Shown: positions 31,915 to 44,385, numbered from the stretch's first letter. The stretch: DNA of 64,000 nt from Campanula takesimana (GCA_026119855.1 JAOWBW010000303.1:1116001-1180000), one strand, 5' to 3'. Made by a program: numbers and translations. The notes: generated by a model not told the origin, from the letters alone.

Positions 31915-32886
31915 GACCACCTTTATAAAAAATTGGAAAAATATAGGGACTTGACTTGGTAGCTTATTGGACATGTATAAGTTCATGTTACCATCAGTTT
32001 TTGCAAAACGCCTTAGCCCAATACATATTTATCTCAAAAACTCATTATAGCTAGTTGCAGTGATATCAATCTTGGTTGTGAAAATGAGGGGAGAAAGATG
32101 AATCCAATATACTCGTTATAATTTGGCCGAATCCTGTTATTTGATTCGTTAAATATGTAATAAGTGCTAATTTTTATAAATCTCCATCAATAAGATAACC
32201 TTGTTTATAAATCCCCATCAATAAGATGAATCCAACATACTCGTGTTTATGTAATACTAGTAGGTGCTAATAATTATAATAATGAATGCCGCACTCTTCT
32301 TTTTAGTCTGTTTTAATATAAATATTGTGTTTCAAAGTTTAGACATTTAAAAACGTTGACAAGTCAAATGAAACATTTATTATGGGAGGGAAAAGTACCA
32401 AAATTAGATGTATTTAAGGTTGTGGGACAAAGTGAATTGGCATATGAGGTAGACCAATGTATGCTAGACAAATGCAGTATAGGTCAACTGCCCCAAATGG
32501 AACTTTATCAAATTAGTAACAAGTCTTAATTATGCCATTTGGGGCATAATAATTTGGTGGAGTTGGAACATTTACCAAAACTAAAGCAACATACTTGCTT
32601 CATAATATCAAATATAGAATATTATCCCCAATTTTAGTCACAAATCTTATACCATTTGAGGCATAATTTGTTGGAGTTGGAAGTCAACACAGCATGTAAA
32701 ATGTACCTTTAGTTAGTACTATCTCATTATTTGTCTACTTGCCCATTATCATATTTACCAAAACTTGCTTCCATTTCTGTATATATTTCCATCTCAATTC
32801 CCATACCACTCACAACAATCTCAGAGTTCAATCTTCTTCAATTCTTCAACAATAGTAACTTCCATACTCTTATTTTTCTTGAGAAA
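31915..32886 (+). promoter_or_regulatory. Upstream region of CASP copy B
   Basis: AT-rich promoter-like DNA. A motif block (ATGCCATTTGGGGCATAAT, then GGTGGAGTTGGAA) at ~32531-32571 is repeated imperfectly at ~32651-32683 (ACCATTTGAGGCATAATTTG, then GGAGTTGGAA). A TATA-like GTATATATTT lies at ~32779, about 100 bp from the ATG. Confidence 0.45.
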
Positions 32887-33948
32887 ATGATGAAAACAGG
32901 TGCATTTGAACTCGGTCACGCTTCTTTGACCGGTCCAAAAACTGGGGTGAACAGAGGGCTGTCCATGTTTGACTTCATCCTCAGGCTGGTTGGTGTCGCT
33001 GGTACTTTAGCAAGTGCCATTGCCATGGGAACAACTAACCAAACGCTCCCCTTTTTCACACAGTTCATTCGGTTTAGGGCCAAGTACGACGACCTTCCAA
33101 CATTCACGTAAGTTTTTTCACTAACACTTTTTTTTAAGAATTTCACTAGGATGAATAGATAGATTGCCATTAATATTTGGTTAAAATTCACTTGTGTTGA
33201 CCATCAAAAGTTAAATGAGACTTTCTGTCTCTCTCTGGGACGGAGGGAGTATAACTTTGGAATGTAATACTCCGTAGTACACTTACAGGTGATTGCTTGG
33301 TTTTGGACTGCAGGTTCTTTGTTGTCGCCAATTCCATTGTGTGCGCTTATCTCATCCTTTCTCTTGCCCCATCCATTTTTAACATCGTCAGGAGTGGTGC
33401 TCGAGGAAGTAGGATAATCTTGGTCATCCTTGACACGGTATAGCTTTTCAAATCCATTTTTTAACTCTTCATCACCTTCTTAGATTTTTTTCACATGAAT
33501 GCAGTTACCCTTGTTCCCTGAAAAACACACACATTAATCACAATCACAATATATGTGCATAACACATAAGCATGCATGTGTTCACATACACATACATCTA
33601 ATGTACAGAAAAGAAAAAAGAGGGGGGGGGGGGTTAAAAACTGTTTCAAGTAGGTATAAATGAAGCTTAAAAGGTTACGGGATGCTAAATTAATTTCTCA
33701 CTATATACTGAGATGTTATTGGAATTTTTTAGGCAATGCTGGGACTTCTGACGGCTGGAGCGTCTGCAGCAGCAGCCATAGTCTACTTGGCGCACAAGGG
33801 AAATACAAGGGCAAACTGGTTTTCTATTTGCCGACAATACAACTCCTTTTGTGAGCGTATATCTGGCTCTCTCATAGGATCCTTTGTGGGAATTGTCGTT
33901 TTCGTCCTCTTGATCTTGTTCTCTTCTGTAGCACTTTCCCGACGTTGA
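32887..33948 (+). CDS. CASP-type membrane protein (Casparian strip family), copy B
   Basis: Exons 32887-33107, 33314-33437 and 33733-33948 are in the same positions and phases as in copy A, giving 186 residues. Two adjacent ATGs open the frame (32887, 32890); either may be used. Four helices with the Arg in FILRL (helix 1) and Asp in ILDT (helix 3). The loop 1 signature [25 protein letters not shown] is closer to canonical CASP than copy A but also has Gln instead of Glu. Loop 2 has [11 protein letters not shown] and the C-terminus is LSRR. The N-terminus [16 protein letters not shown] resembles CASP1-5 cytosolic starts. The pair arose by tandem duplication; copy B looks the more conserved. 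Confidence 0.93.
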
Positions 33949-34807
33949 TGCCTCATGGTGGGTGGATCAGACACATTTTCTTCACTACCTACATTCATCC
34001 TTTTTTTTTCCCCTCTCTCTTAACAGCGATTGTGTTTGTCAGTTTGGTGATATTGAGTTTTCAGGAGTGTAAATGGTTGTAATTTGGTTGAATTTATGTT
34101 GTACATTAAATGGATGTCTTGTGAATTTATCTGTTTCCATTCAGCTAGCTCAGAGGGATGATTATACGATTTTTCTTTTTTCGTAAGAAATATATAACCC
34201 TAGATGCTTTAAACTCAAACTACTCCAAGATATGATCGAACCATGAGTGGTATCCCCTCGTTTCTAAGGTTTAAAACATCATGGCATCGCCCAAAACGAT
34301 TAACAAACACTAACCATTTGGAATACTTAACTGTGTATGGATTACAACTACCAAAAATAAACTGGTCCAAAACTGTCACACTCAAACCCATCACAGAAAT
34401 TAACAGGCCAGTGAAACTGCTGAACGAGTTCTAGAGGCAGTGAAAACTGGAAAACAAAACTTTCTTAGTCAATAATTAAAATAAAATGACAAAAACGTTC
34501 CTTTGATCTGATACATCCACATATTTATTCTCCATCTCAAATTCAGAGATGAGGAACATAAAATTCAAAACTATATATGTTGATAAGAACTTTTAACTCT
34601 TAAGAAGTAGGAAACACGTAATGCAAAATTTTCCTGTTAACATAAATAGTTTATTAGCGAGAGAAATAAAATGATAATTACTTATGCAGACATAAAGAAT
34701 ACAAGTACTACACACAGCAGGCAGAAATAGTAGGATAACTTCTCACCTCTTTGGTCTTTGTATTTAAAACGGTTCCTGACTCAACTCTTTTGGAGCTCTT
34801 GAATCAA
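33949..34807. other. 3' flank of CASP copy B and intergenic DNA
   Basis: The first ~190 bp look like 3'UTR. The remainder to 34807 is AT-rich and without recognisable genes or repeats. Confidence 0.35.
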
Positions 34808-36005
34808 TCAGGAAATGCATGAGGATTTTGTTGTCCACGTAATCCTCCCGTCGCTATTATCCATCAATTTCATAACCTTTTCAGCACCATTCCATTCACC
34901 TTGGGAAGCATACATGTTTGAAATTAACACATAATCACCACTTTCATCACATCTCAATTTGAGTAATTGCTCATTTGCTATTCTCCCCAACTCACCTTTG
35001 TTATGAACTCTACACGCTCCAAGAAGAGTTCTCCACATGATAGCATCAGGCTTAGTCTCCATTTTAGCTATAAACACAAAACGGCTCATTCATTAGCCCC
35101 GCACGCCCAAGCAGATCAACCATACACCCATAATGCCCCTTTCATTTGGCTTGATATTGTACTCATCTTGAAATATTTACGTCCCTCGTGAACTTTCCCA
35201 GCTTGACTACAAGAAACTAAATCTCCAGCAAAGCTAACTTCATCTGGCCTAATTTTCATTCTCCACATATCCCTAAAGAAACATATTGCTTCCTCAGAGT
35301 GGCCATGGAGTTTCAAGTCGACAAGTCTTTCTCCCTCACAGAACGGAATACTGTAAGTGCTTTCTCAATGCTACCTCACTTTGCATACATATCTACAAGT
35401 GCATTCCCCTGTAAAAATGCTTAAATTTCCACCTCATCAGGTTGTTCTCCCAGCTCTGTCATCTCCTCAAACAGTGCTCATCAAAAAGCTTTCGTGCAAT
35501 CCCCAACTCCCCTCTTCCTAGCATACCCTGCTGTCAAAGCTGACCAAGCCACAACTTGTGTCTTATCCGAACAATCAAAAAGCATACTTGCATTCTCTAA
35601 TAAAGCCACCAGGTTCCATCTCAAAACCAATTGGCTTTGAGAGGAGTAGCCTTGAATCTTTATATAGTCAAGGCTTGGCAAGATAATTCCTGATGCGGGA
35701 TAATTGCTTCAACAATATCGCCACAATTTGCATGGAAAATAAGAGTGTTCCTTGCAAAGGTGTTCGACTCAAACCCATGTTTGAAAACTCTACTACGAAC
35801 AGCACCACCCCGGGTTGTGCTGTAAAGCTGAGCGCAAGCCTTGAGTACAAAGCGTTCCTTCTTTCCACCTGGGTATAAAGGGATACAGCCATTACCGGAT
35901 TGGCGCTTTGGGCTGAGCCTCTAAGCATGGTATTCCATATGAAGAGTTCTGGTTCAGTAATTTGAGCAAACAGTTGGTGGCCGGTGGCCATTGACTCAGT
36001 GTTTA
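34808..36005 (-). pseudogene. PPR protein pseudogene (At5g15300-like)
   Basis: Fragments in three different frames read in order on the minus strand. 35991-35668: HQLFAQITEPELFIWNTMLR, GSAQSANPVMAVSLYTQVER. 35620-35490: ASMLFDCSDKTQVVAWSALT, AGYARKRG. 35316-35120: EEAICFFRDM, RPDEVSFAGDLVSCSQAGKV, HEGRKYF. 35089-34810: KPDAIMWRTLLGACRVH, GELGRIANEQL, ESGDYVLISNMYAS. The order matches a PLS/E PPR protein like Arabidopsis At5g15300, but several central repeats are missing (about 1.2 kb versus 1.6 kb) and at least three frameshifts are needed. It is non-functional as a protein. Confidence 0.82.
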
Positions 36006-36033
36006 CGCCACACAGAAGATGAGGTCTTGATTA

Positions 36034-36240
36034 CGAGACACAAAATATTGCTCACAAAATAAGGTGACGATTTGCATCGATTATAGACCCGCTACACGCT
36101 ACTTAAAAACACCAATGAAATCGATGATATTTTATTGGTTGCATCGATAATGGACCCGCTACACGCTACTTAAAAAACTAATAAAATCATTACACCTAAG
36201 ATTTGTAAACAGAATTTTGTGACTTTTTTTTCCCAATCAC
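36034..36240. repeat. Short dispersed repeat with internal duplication
   Basis: Same family as 59749-59895 and 6190-6352 (TTGCTCACAAAATAAGGTGA, GCATCGAT.ATGGACCCG...). The segment TTGCATCGAT.ATAGACCCG..TACACGCTACTTAAAAA occurs twice in tandem (from ~36071 and ~36136). Confidence 0.6.
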
Positions 36241-36770
36241 ACAATTTTTATTTTTTTCTGCTTACCCATAAATGCCTATCACAATCATTGAATTTGGTTT
36301 GGGCCATCGAAAAGTTAATTTAGTAAGGCCCATAATATGATTGGGCTTCCAGCGGCCTGTAAGAAGTCTATTCAGTTGGGCCTTGGTTTGATCTATAATC
36401 TGTGAGCTCCCTTATGCCATTGGGCTTTGTTTTGGTGGGAAAGAGGGTCTTATCACTTCATTAATTTTATTGCTTTCTCATATTCCTCTTCACTTTGTCG
36501 GGGAAAAAAGAAAAAACTGGAATTTTTTTTGTTTTTTATTAAGAAATTAGGAAAAATGTGTTTTCATGAGGCGGTGATATTTTTGTAAATACCTGACACT
36601 TGTTTTAAAAGAGGCGATGACATTTTTGTAAATAACTTAATCTTGTTTTAAAAGCGCACGGTGACATTTTTGTAAATAACTGAAACTTATTTAACACGCT
36701 GAGAGTGTTGACACACGACTGGCAATCTTGAACACTAACACTAACACCTTTTAACACTATTACTAGCACC
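36241..36770. repeat. Intergenic DNA ending in a diverged repeat interrupted by the retroelement nest
   Basis: 36580-36690 holds three imperfect units of GGTGA(C/T)ATTTTTGTAAATA. The sequence then reads ...AACACTATTACTAGCACC up to the Copia insertion and resumes at 58842. The interrupted DNA resembles 16820-17220. Confidence 0.5.
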
Positions 36771-37063
36771 TATAAGACTGATTAGAAATCAGAATAAGAA
36801 GAGAAGAAAGAAGACAAAGAAGGAAGGAGGCGGCTGGAGGAAAAAATTTCCTTTTTCTTGATATTATTTTCATTTACAAAATATGTATATATAGAGATTT
36901 ACACAGAGAGTCCTACCCTATACTAAGTATGGATATTTACAATTCTGCACTTCTAGCTTAATCTAAATGATTTAGAGTAAATCTTCTATAACAAACTATC
37001 CCTACAATCAATCCTGTGATTGTCACGAGATGCTAATGTACGTGGACATTATTATCCTTTACA
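36771..37063 (-). repeat. 3' LTR of the outer Copia element
   Basis: 293 bp, intact. A TATA-like CTCTATATATAC (minus strand) lies at about 36895-36884. The pol frame runs into it and ends at 37033. Confidence 0.85.
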
Positions 37064-39990
37064 CCCCCCCTCAAGCTAAGCGGGACGGGTGCGAGCTGCA
37101 GCTTGGTAGACAAGACATCAAGACGTGGCCGAGCTAACCCCTTTGTGAAGACGTCGGCTATTTGATAAGCTGTAGCTATGTAAGACAGACGAAGAAAACC
37201 CTGTTGATGCAGATCTCGAACAAAATGTAAGTCTATTTCAACATGTCGAGTACGAGCGTGGAATACGGGATTTCGAGCCATGTGTAGAGCAGAGACATTA
37301 TCACAAAAGAGTTCTGGAGAATGCAGGAACACGCCAAGCTCACAAAACAAAAATGAAAACCAATGAAGTTTTGCAGCAGTAGTGGCTAAAGCACGATATT
37401 CGGCTTCGCTACTTGAACGAGCCAATGTCGTTTGTTTCTTTGCCGTCCAGGCAACTAGATTAGGGCCAATGAATATGCAAGCCCCGGTAGTAGATCGCCT
37501 ATCATCAGGGGAACCAGCCCAATCGGAGTCGGAGAAAGCACGAACATTCATGTCTAAGGACCGAGAGAAGTGAAGACCTTGGTAGATGGTTCCTTTGACA
37601 TAGCGAAGTATTTGTTTGACAGCAACCAAATGAGATGTGCGAGGAGAATGCATGTACTGACATACTTGGTTGACTGCAAAAGATATTTCCGAAAGGGTGA
37701 GAGTGAGATATTGTAACCCTCCGACCATACTCCGATAAGTAGTGACATCTGAGATAGGATCGCCATCAAGGGAAGAAAGATGTGACCCGGCTGGTAGAGG
37801 AGTGGTGGCGGGTTTGCCGCCGTCCATATGAAATTTATGGAGAAGATCGGAAGCATACTTGGCTTGACTAAGGATCAAGGAAGTATTGGGATAATGGGTT
37901 TCGATGTCGAGAAAAACCCCCAGATGTCCAAGTCGTCGGCTATCGAACTTGTCACAAATCTTGTTGACAACGGAGGTGACTTCATTAGAGGAGGATCCTG
38001 TGATGATGAAGTCATCCACATAAACAAGGATGGCAGTAAGCGAGGTTCCTGTATGACGGATGAACAGTGAACTATCTGCTCGACTGTTGAAGAAACCAAG
38101 AGAGATAAGAAAGTCGTGCAGTCGTTGAAACCAAGCGTGAGGAGACTGTTTCAACCCATAAATGGCTTTATGAAGACGACAGACATGATTAGAAAATCCA
38201 GATGAGAAAAACTGGGAGGCTGGGGCATATAAACTTCCTCGCGTAAAAACCCGTTTAAGAAGGCGTTGCGAACATCAAGTTGTTGAATAGGCCAAGCACG
38301 GGAGTGTGCCATCGAGAGAATTGTCCTAATGGTGGGAGGCTTGACCACCGGACTAAACGTCTCATCATAATTGACACCCTCTTGTTGAGTGAAACCCTGA
38401 GCAACCAGTCGAGCTTTATGGCGGTCTATGGATCCATCCGCTCGACGTTTGACTTTGAATATCCATTTGCTCCCTACAACATTCATAGACGAAAGCTGAG
38501 GAACTAAAGACCAAGTCTCATTTTTGTGCATGGCATGCAACTCTTCTTTCATAACTTCTTGCCAGTGAGGAATAAGAGAAGCTTAGCGAAGAGTTTTGGG
38601 TTTGAAATCAGGAGATGTCGATGGCACGGCAGACATAGCATGAGGAATGGGATGCCTAGTCACCAAATCTGCTATATGCTTGGGACGGAAAATTCCAGCC
38701 TTGGCCCGAGTTACCATATGGTGACAATTAGGAAGAGTTGATTGTGCTGATGGAATACTGGAAGAGGGCCCAGAAGGAGTAGAATCAGTTGGCCCAGTAG
38801 GTGAGTTAGGAGAGTGATCCGTGTATTGAGTATGTGGGCTGGAGAGAGGAGAAGGCCCATGTAACACGTCCATAGAGGAGGTTGTTGAAGAAATGGACTG
38901 CTCAGATTGGGTTGCAGGGGTGCCGGTCCAGTCATAATGGGCTGGCTGTTGAACTGGACCGTGAGACTGAGCTGGGCCTTGAGGTGGATCTGGGCCGAGA
39001 GTTTGAGGGTGGCCCACTGCTGGTGTGAGTAAATGGGCAGGCTGAATATTGTCCAATCTGGTTGTGTTGCCATGGCCGTGTGTGGACAGAGTCGACGAAG
39101 AGCCTGTGGAAACATTAGAAACCATGGGAAAAGAATTCTCATCAAATAATACATGCCGAGAGATGTAGAGGCGCCCAGTTTTAGGTCGAGACAGCGATAC
39201 CCTTTGCGAGTATTATCATAACCCAAAAAGGTACACGGTGTGGATTTAGGCATTAGTTTGTGAGAATAATAGGGAACGAGATGAGGAAAACACAGACACC
39301 CGAAGGTTTTAAGAAATGTGTACTCCGGAGGATGTTTAAGTAACTTTTGGAAAGGAGAAATATAGTCAAGTTGACGCATGGGAAGACGATTAATGAGATA
39401 AACCGCAGTGTTAAATGCTTCAAGCCAATATTTTTGAGGAACACCAGATTTGGCTAGAAGACAAAGACCCATATCCACAATGTGCCTATGTTTACGTTCA
39501 ACTGTGCCATTTTGTTGAGGTGTATAGGGACATGTGGATTGATGACGAATCCCATGATTTTGAAGAAAAAGAGAGAATTGTCTATTCATGAATTCGCCCC
39601 CCCCCCCATCTGTTTGTATGGTTTTGATGGTATGAATAGCTGCCATTTTTTTGCTTAATTGATTTTCAACTTGAAGTTTAAAAGAAGCAAAAACATCCAA
39701 GACATCAGATTTTCGAAACAACGGGAATAACCAAACAAACCGAGAAAAATCATCAACAACACTTAAATAAAACCGATATCCATTATTAGATATAATTGGG
39801 GATGGACCCCATACATCAAGATGTAATAATGCCAAAGGTTCTATGGAATTAAAAGTGCGAGAACTAAAGGGCAATTGACTAGACTTGCCCAAGGGACAAA
39901 CTGGACAAAAAGAAGGAGTAATCTTGCCAGTGATTGGAAGATTGGCTTTATTGACTAAACTTTTAAGAACCTGAAGAGACGGATGACCGA
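37033..39990 (-). pseudogene. Outer Copia pol (integrase, reverse transcriptase, RNase H), decayed
   Basis: Minus-strand order. GAG-pre-integrase HARLGHP next to a stop at 40000; integrase with LHLDVWGP, VDDFSRF, QTDGGGGEF and PYTPQQNGTVERKHRH; RT from KNETWSLVP and [20 protein letters not shown] through [11 protein letters not shown] to the catalytic LVYVDDFIITG; RNase H with SDSDWAGSPDDRRSTTG, ARSSSEAEYRALA and FTKGL. Damage: a frameshift near 39180 (after GYRCLDLK), a TAA at about 38582, and a frameshift near 38215 (between PPSFSH and KPFMG). The RT catalytic YVDD is still present. The G run at 39597-39608 sits in the integrase frame. Confidence 0.85.
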
Positions 39991-39994
39991 GCCG

Positions 39995-41476
39995 AGCGTG
40001 CTAAGTGGAGGGAGATGCACGTTCACCAATGAGAGTTAGAGGACTGACGCGAGCGGAAGAGTCAAACTGGAGAGTGTATAACCCGTGGGAGCTATTGCCA
40101 GAGAGAATAGTCTGCCTCGTATTGTTGTCCTTCACACGAAAACCAAATCCGTCAAGTTCAAAGAAACAATTGTTGTCTAAAGAAAAACTACGAATGGAAA
40201 TAAGTGATTTATGCAAACGAGGAACACAAAGAACGTTTCGAAGAACAAATTTACGATTACAAGTAGACAAAAAAGAATGACCAATAGAAGTGGTAGGGAT
40301 TCGAGTACCATTAGCAACAGTTACCAAATCGGTACCTGTGTACGGAGTATGATGGGTAAAGCCAGTTGATGTATTTGTCATATGCTGTGTAGCCCCGAAA
40401 TCAAGAACCACATGAAGTAGAACCGGCCTCTCCTGGAGAAGAAGTATTTGGGTCGTGTTGACTGTAAAGAGCATAATTACCACGATCCGAGCATTGAGGA
40501 GTGGTATGATTCGGATTGAAGCAGAATTGGCAGGCAGCCTGTTGAACATGGGTAAATGGGTTTGGTGGACGATAGGGAGTGAACCGCTGAGCAGCAGGTT
40601 GGCCGTGGGGGGGGGATTAGGGTTTGATTGCGACGGAGGCTGGAATGTATGGGAGGGAGTGGGAACAATTCCACGCCCACCACGTCCCCCACGGTTCTTG
40701 TTAGTGTTCCTATAATTACGACCCCGTGATGTACCCCTACCGCGACCTTGATGATTTGGGGAGTACCCATTGCCGGTGGTGTTGAAGGAAACCGGCTGTT
40801 CTGAAGATGATGCAGCAGCAACAAGGGCACTTGTCGGATTGAGCGAGACATTGCTGAATTTGGACAGTAGGTCCTCTTCCTGCAATAGTAGGTCTTGAAG
40901 ATCGTCAAGACTTGTGGCGGGATGGTTGTTCTGGGAAGTGATGAATTCCTCGAACGAAGGACCCAAGCCGGCGACTATCCGTAGTTGAAGATCCTCATCG
41001 GAAACAACTTCACCGACCTTGGCTAGGGCATCGGAGATGGTGATGTCAAGTTGGAAATAATCGTCAATGGACGTATCAGGTTTCTTAGACAGAGCATTCA
41101 ATTCAGTTTTAAGCTTCTGAATATGAATACGTGACTTACCCCCAAACCTTTTCTCGAGTAAAGTCCATGCTTCATATGCGGTAGTGCAGGGGTTAATACG
41201 AGCTTGGATTTTAGTCGATATTGTGGCTTTGATCCAACCTAGGACAAGGCTAGAGGCTTGTTTATGATAAGCAAGTAACGGATTATCTTTGCCATCATCG
41301 AGTTTGGCCGAAGGAAGAGGAGTGTTTTGGACGGTAAACAGGATATCATGGGTAGTGAAGACCGAATCATAGATGGATCTCTAGTTCATGTAATTGTCAT
41401 TAGTTAAGTGACCATGACCGAGATATGATTGAATGTTAAGGTTGAGAGGGAGAGGTTTAATGGATGAATCTCCCAT
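39995..41476 (-). pseudogene. Outer Copia gag and protease region, decayed
   Basis: Starts ATG at 41476 (MGDSSIKPLPLNLNI), continues through conserved NYMN, hits TAG at about 41392 where Trp is expected, then RSIYDSV... and ALVLGWIK-like gag sequence, FEEFITSQN, a Gly/Arg-rich tract (GRGRGTSRGRNYR), and a protease-like LDFGATQHMTN (DSGA-type position) near 40400. It ends in PST followed by TAG at about 40000 where the WH of the pre-integrase motif is expected. Low-complexity changes around the zinc-knuckle region obscure it. Confidence 0.8.
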
Positions 41477-41500
41477 GGCTCCGTGGAGCGACTGATACCA

Positions 41501-41618
41501 TATAAGACTGATTAGAAATCAGAATAAGAAAAGAAGAAAGAAGACAAAGAAGGAAGGAGGCGGCTGGAGGAAAAAATTTCCTTTTTCTTGATATTATTTT
41601 CATTTACAAAATATGTAT
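41501..41618 (-). repeat. 5' LTR of the outer Copia, first part (interrupted at its TATA region)
   Basis: Identical to 36771-36888 except one base. The Gypsy insertion point lies within AAATATGTAT|ATATAG, immediately beside the TATA-like motif. The remainder is at 58662-58841. Confidence 0.85.
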
Positions 41619-41783
41619 TGAAAGGAATTACCCTAACAGGCCGCCTATCAGGTGGACCGGGCATAATTAAGGCCGTCCCACGAATGGGCCCAACACTTGA
41701 GCCCAACTCGTCCCCCGATCTGGGATGGAGGTCAAGAAGAATCTGTTGAGAGTAATCAAAAACCAACTCGTCTGTCAAACCCA
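41619..41783 (+). repeat. Truncated 5' LTR of the Gypsy element
   Basis: 165 bp matching 58003-58167 with two differences seen, breaking at GTCAAACC and joined to polymerase coding sequence (CATCGACGAGC). Confidence 0.85.
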
Positions 41784-42918
41784 TCGACGAGCTAGAAGAA
41801 GTCGTTATCAATCCTTCATTTCCCGAGCAGAAAGTTAAGATAGGGAGACAACTGACCATGGGGGAACGGGCCAACCTACTTAATCTTCTACGCGCTAGCA
41901 CCGACATCTTTGCATGGCAAGTAGAAGATATGAAGGGAATTAGGGAAGAAATAGCCGTGCACGAGCTGAATGTGGATCCTGGATTCCAACCAGTTAAACA
42001 AAAACGAAGAGCATTTTCTTCAGATAAGCAGCAAGCCATCAGGGAAGAAGTAAGCAAGTTGTTACGAGCTGGAATAATCAAGGAGGCCTACTACCCGTCA
42101 TGGCTGGCCAATGTGGTCATGGTGAAGAAGGCTAATGGCAAATGGAGAATGTGCGTCGATTTTACCGACCTCAACAAAGCCTGCCCCAAGGATTGTTTTC
42201 CCTTACCGAGGATAGATAAGCTCGTCGATTCAATAGCCGGTCACAAGGTCCTAAGCTTCCTAGACGCCTATTCGGGCTATCACCAGATAAAAATGGCCAA
42301 GCAGGATATCGAGAAAACAGCCTTCCAGACAAGCGAAGGAACCTACTGCTACCAGAAGATGCCTTTTGGCCTGAAGAATGCGGGGGCCACCTACCAGCGT
42401 ATGGTGAGTAAGGTGTTCAAAGATCAGCTCGGCAGAAACATGGAGGCATACGTGGAGGACATGGTAATCAAAACAAAGGAGGGTGATCACTGCCCCGACC
42501 TGCTTGAAACGTTCGCGACACTCCGAGCTAACGAGATGAATTTAAACCCGAGCAAGTGTGTGTTCGGGGTCACCGCGGGAAAGTTCCTGGGTTTTATGGT
42601 CTCCCAGAGGGGAATTGAAGCAAATCCCGAAAAAATCTCTGCTTTTCTATGCATGAGGGAACCGGCGACAATCAAGGAAGTTCAGAGGTTGAACGGTCGA
42701 GTAGCAGCATTGGGTCGCTTCATTACCAAGTCGGCTGAACGATCTCTTCCCTTCTTCAAAACTCTCAAGGGCGGCAAAGAGTTTGAATGGACAAAGGAGT
42801 GCTCGGAAGCTTTCCAAGAGCTAAAAGAATACTTGAGCAAACCACCAACACTTAGCAGCCCCGTTCTGGGAGAAACATTGTACGTATATCTGGCCGCTTC
42901 GGACCGAGCTGTTGCAGC
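41784..42918 (+). pseudogene. Gypsy reverse transcriptase and start of RNase H (interrupted)
   Basis: Open frame from the deletion junction. A conserved IDELEEV...QLTMGERANLL segment precedes the RT fold: VDPGFQPVKQKRR, EEVSKLLRAGIIKE, YPSWLANVVMVKKANGKWR, VDFTDLNKACPKD, PLPRIDKLVDS, FLDAYSGYHQI, MPFGLKNAGATYQR. The catalytic motif reads YVED (codons 42449-42460) instead of YVDD, so one of the paired Asp is Glu. Then FLGFMVSQRGIEANPEKI, and the thumb/RNase H connection FEWTKECSEAFQELKEYL. The frame is cut in DRAVAAV by the inner Copia and resumes at 51283. Confidence 0.88.
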
Positions 42919-44365
42919 TGTTGGGTTTTGAGCAAACATGCACAGCGGAATAAACTCAAAAAGCCTAGATCCGATCACGATGATTAAATTAATATGGAGA
43001 TGAATTTAGAACACTAACCGTGACGGTGCTTTAAAATTCTGAGATCTTCAATCTTTGTTCTTCGCGCTTCTTCGAATCACGAACGTAGGAACGACCGCAA
43101 AACTTGGATCACGAACTTTGAAGGAGTTGATGCCAACGCCCTCTATGTTTATCCACACGCGAACGAATTTCAAGAACGATTCTTGAACCGGATTGCTAGA
43201 CCCAATAGAAACTCTTTCTACTTTGAAGGCTATATGGAAAATCAATGTTCTTGTTCTTGAGGAAGAAGAAGAACTTGTTTTTCTCTCTCTCGGAGGCTAT
43301 CTAATTGATATGGAATCAATTCATACTGATTAGGTCGTTGTTAGAGGTTTATATACTTATTAGTCCTAAACCGTTTAGGAGAAATAGGTTAAAACCCGTC
43401 ACAACACGAAATCAGTTTTTGGGCCCGAACAGGGCCTGCTCGGCCGAGTCCTTTAAGGTGCTCGGCCGAGCACCTTTGCTCCAGAAAATCTGACCTTCTG
43501 ATTTCCCATGCTCGGCCGAGTCATATGAGGTGCTCGGCCGAGCACCACCAGAATTCCGATTTTAGCCTTTTAAACAATTCGTCCTTTTGTGTGTGACCCC
43601 ATAGGATTATATTAAGTTGGCAATGAGCCCAAACACATTTGTGTTCATAAATCATGAGCGGACTCTAGCAAGCCATCATGACTACCCAATTAATATAACT
43701 TGTATAAGTTCGTGAATCCTTTATAGAACATATTACAATCTCTTTGTTTCACGATGTCTATTGAACGTAAGCCATGGTCAATGGTCAACTTACAATGTTC
43801 AATGCTTTCTCGATCCAGAATGTATTGATAGTACAAATCTTATTTGAGCACGGCCATGCATTTCATCAACACCATTCTTCGAGTGGCCAAAGCTTGACAT
43901 CTCTCTCTTACGAGGAACAAATCCCTTCTTGATTTATTACCTTTCCCTACATGAATCCGATTACGCCAATCACATTCTTTATAGCTACCCGATTAGGGGT
44001 AACGTTTGAATATGTCAAACGTAATGTTCATCGAGTGGAAGACTGTGATAATCTCAGGTCTAAAGATTCCAGTAATATAACTATATGAGACTTAATTATG
44101 ACATTATGACCATGACATAAATCTCATATGGGTCAGTCCAGTATTTGGTCTCCAACTAATACCCATAAGTTTAATTGTATCCCATACACCATAATCATCA
44201 TGTGATTATCCATTAAACTTATACTAACAATTAATCATAATTATCAGGGACGGGGATTATTATAATAAACATGCAAAGGATATAATAATCAAACATTCAA
44301 TATCTTTAATATATAAATAACATTAATCGTTTTACAAAACGTGCCTAGAGCATACAACACCAACA
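42919..44365 (-). repeat. 3' LTR of the inner Copia
   Basis: 1,447 bp. On the minus strand a TATA box (GTATATAAACC, about 43360-43350) is visible. Four copies of the CTCGGCCGAG palindrome lie at about 43439-43545. Confidence 0.93.
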
Positions 44366-44385
44366 ATCTCCCACTTGCACTAGGC

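Noticed and set aside
43048..43493. Small frames in the inner Copia LTR, present identically at 49960-50405
   Set aside because: They occur in both LTRs and lie in the non-coding promoter/leader part; duplicates of repeat sequence.
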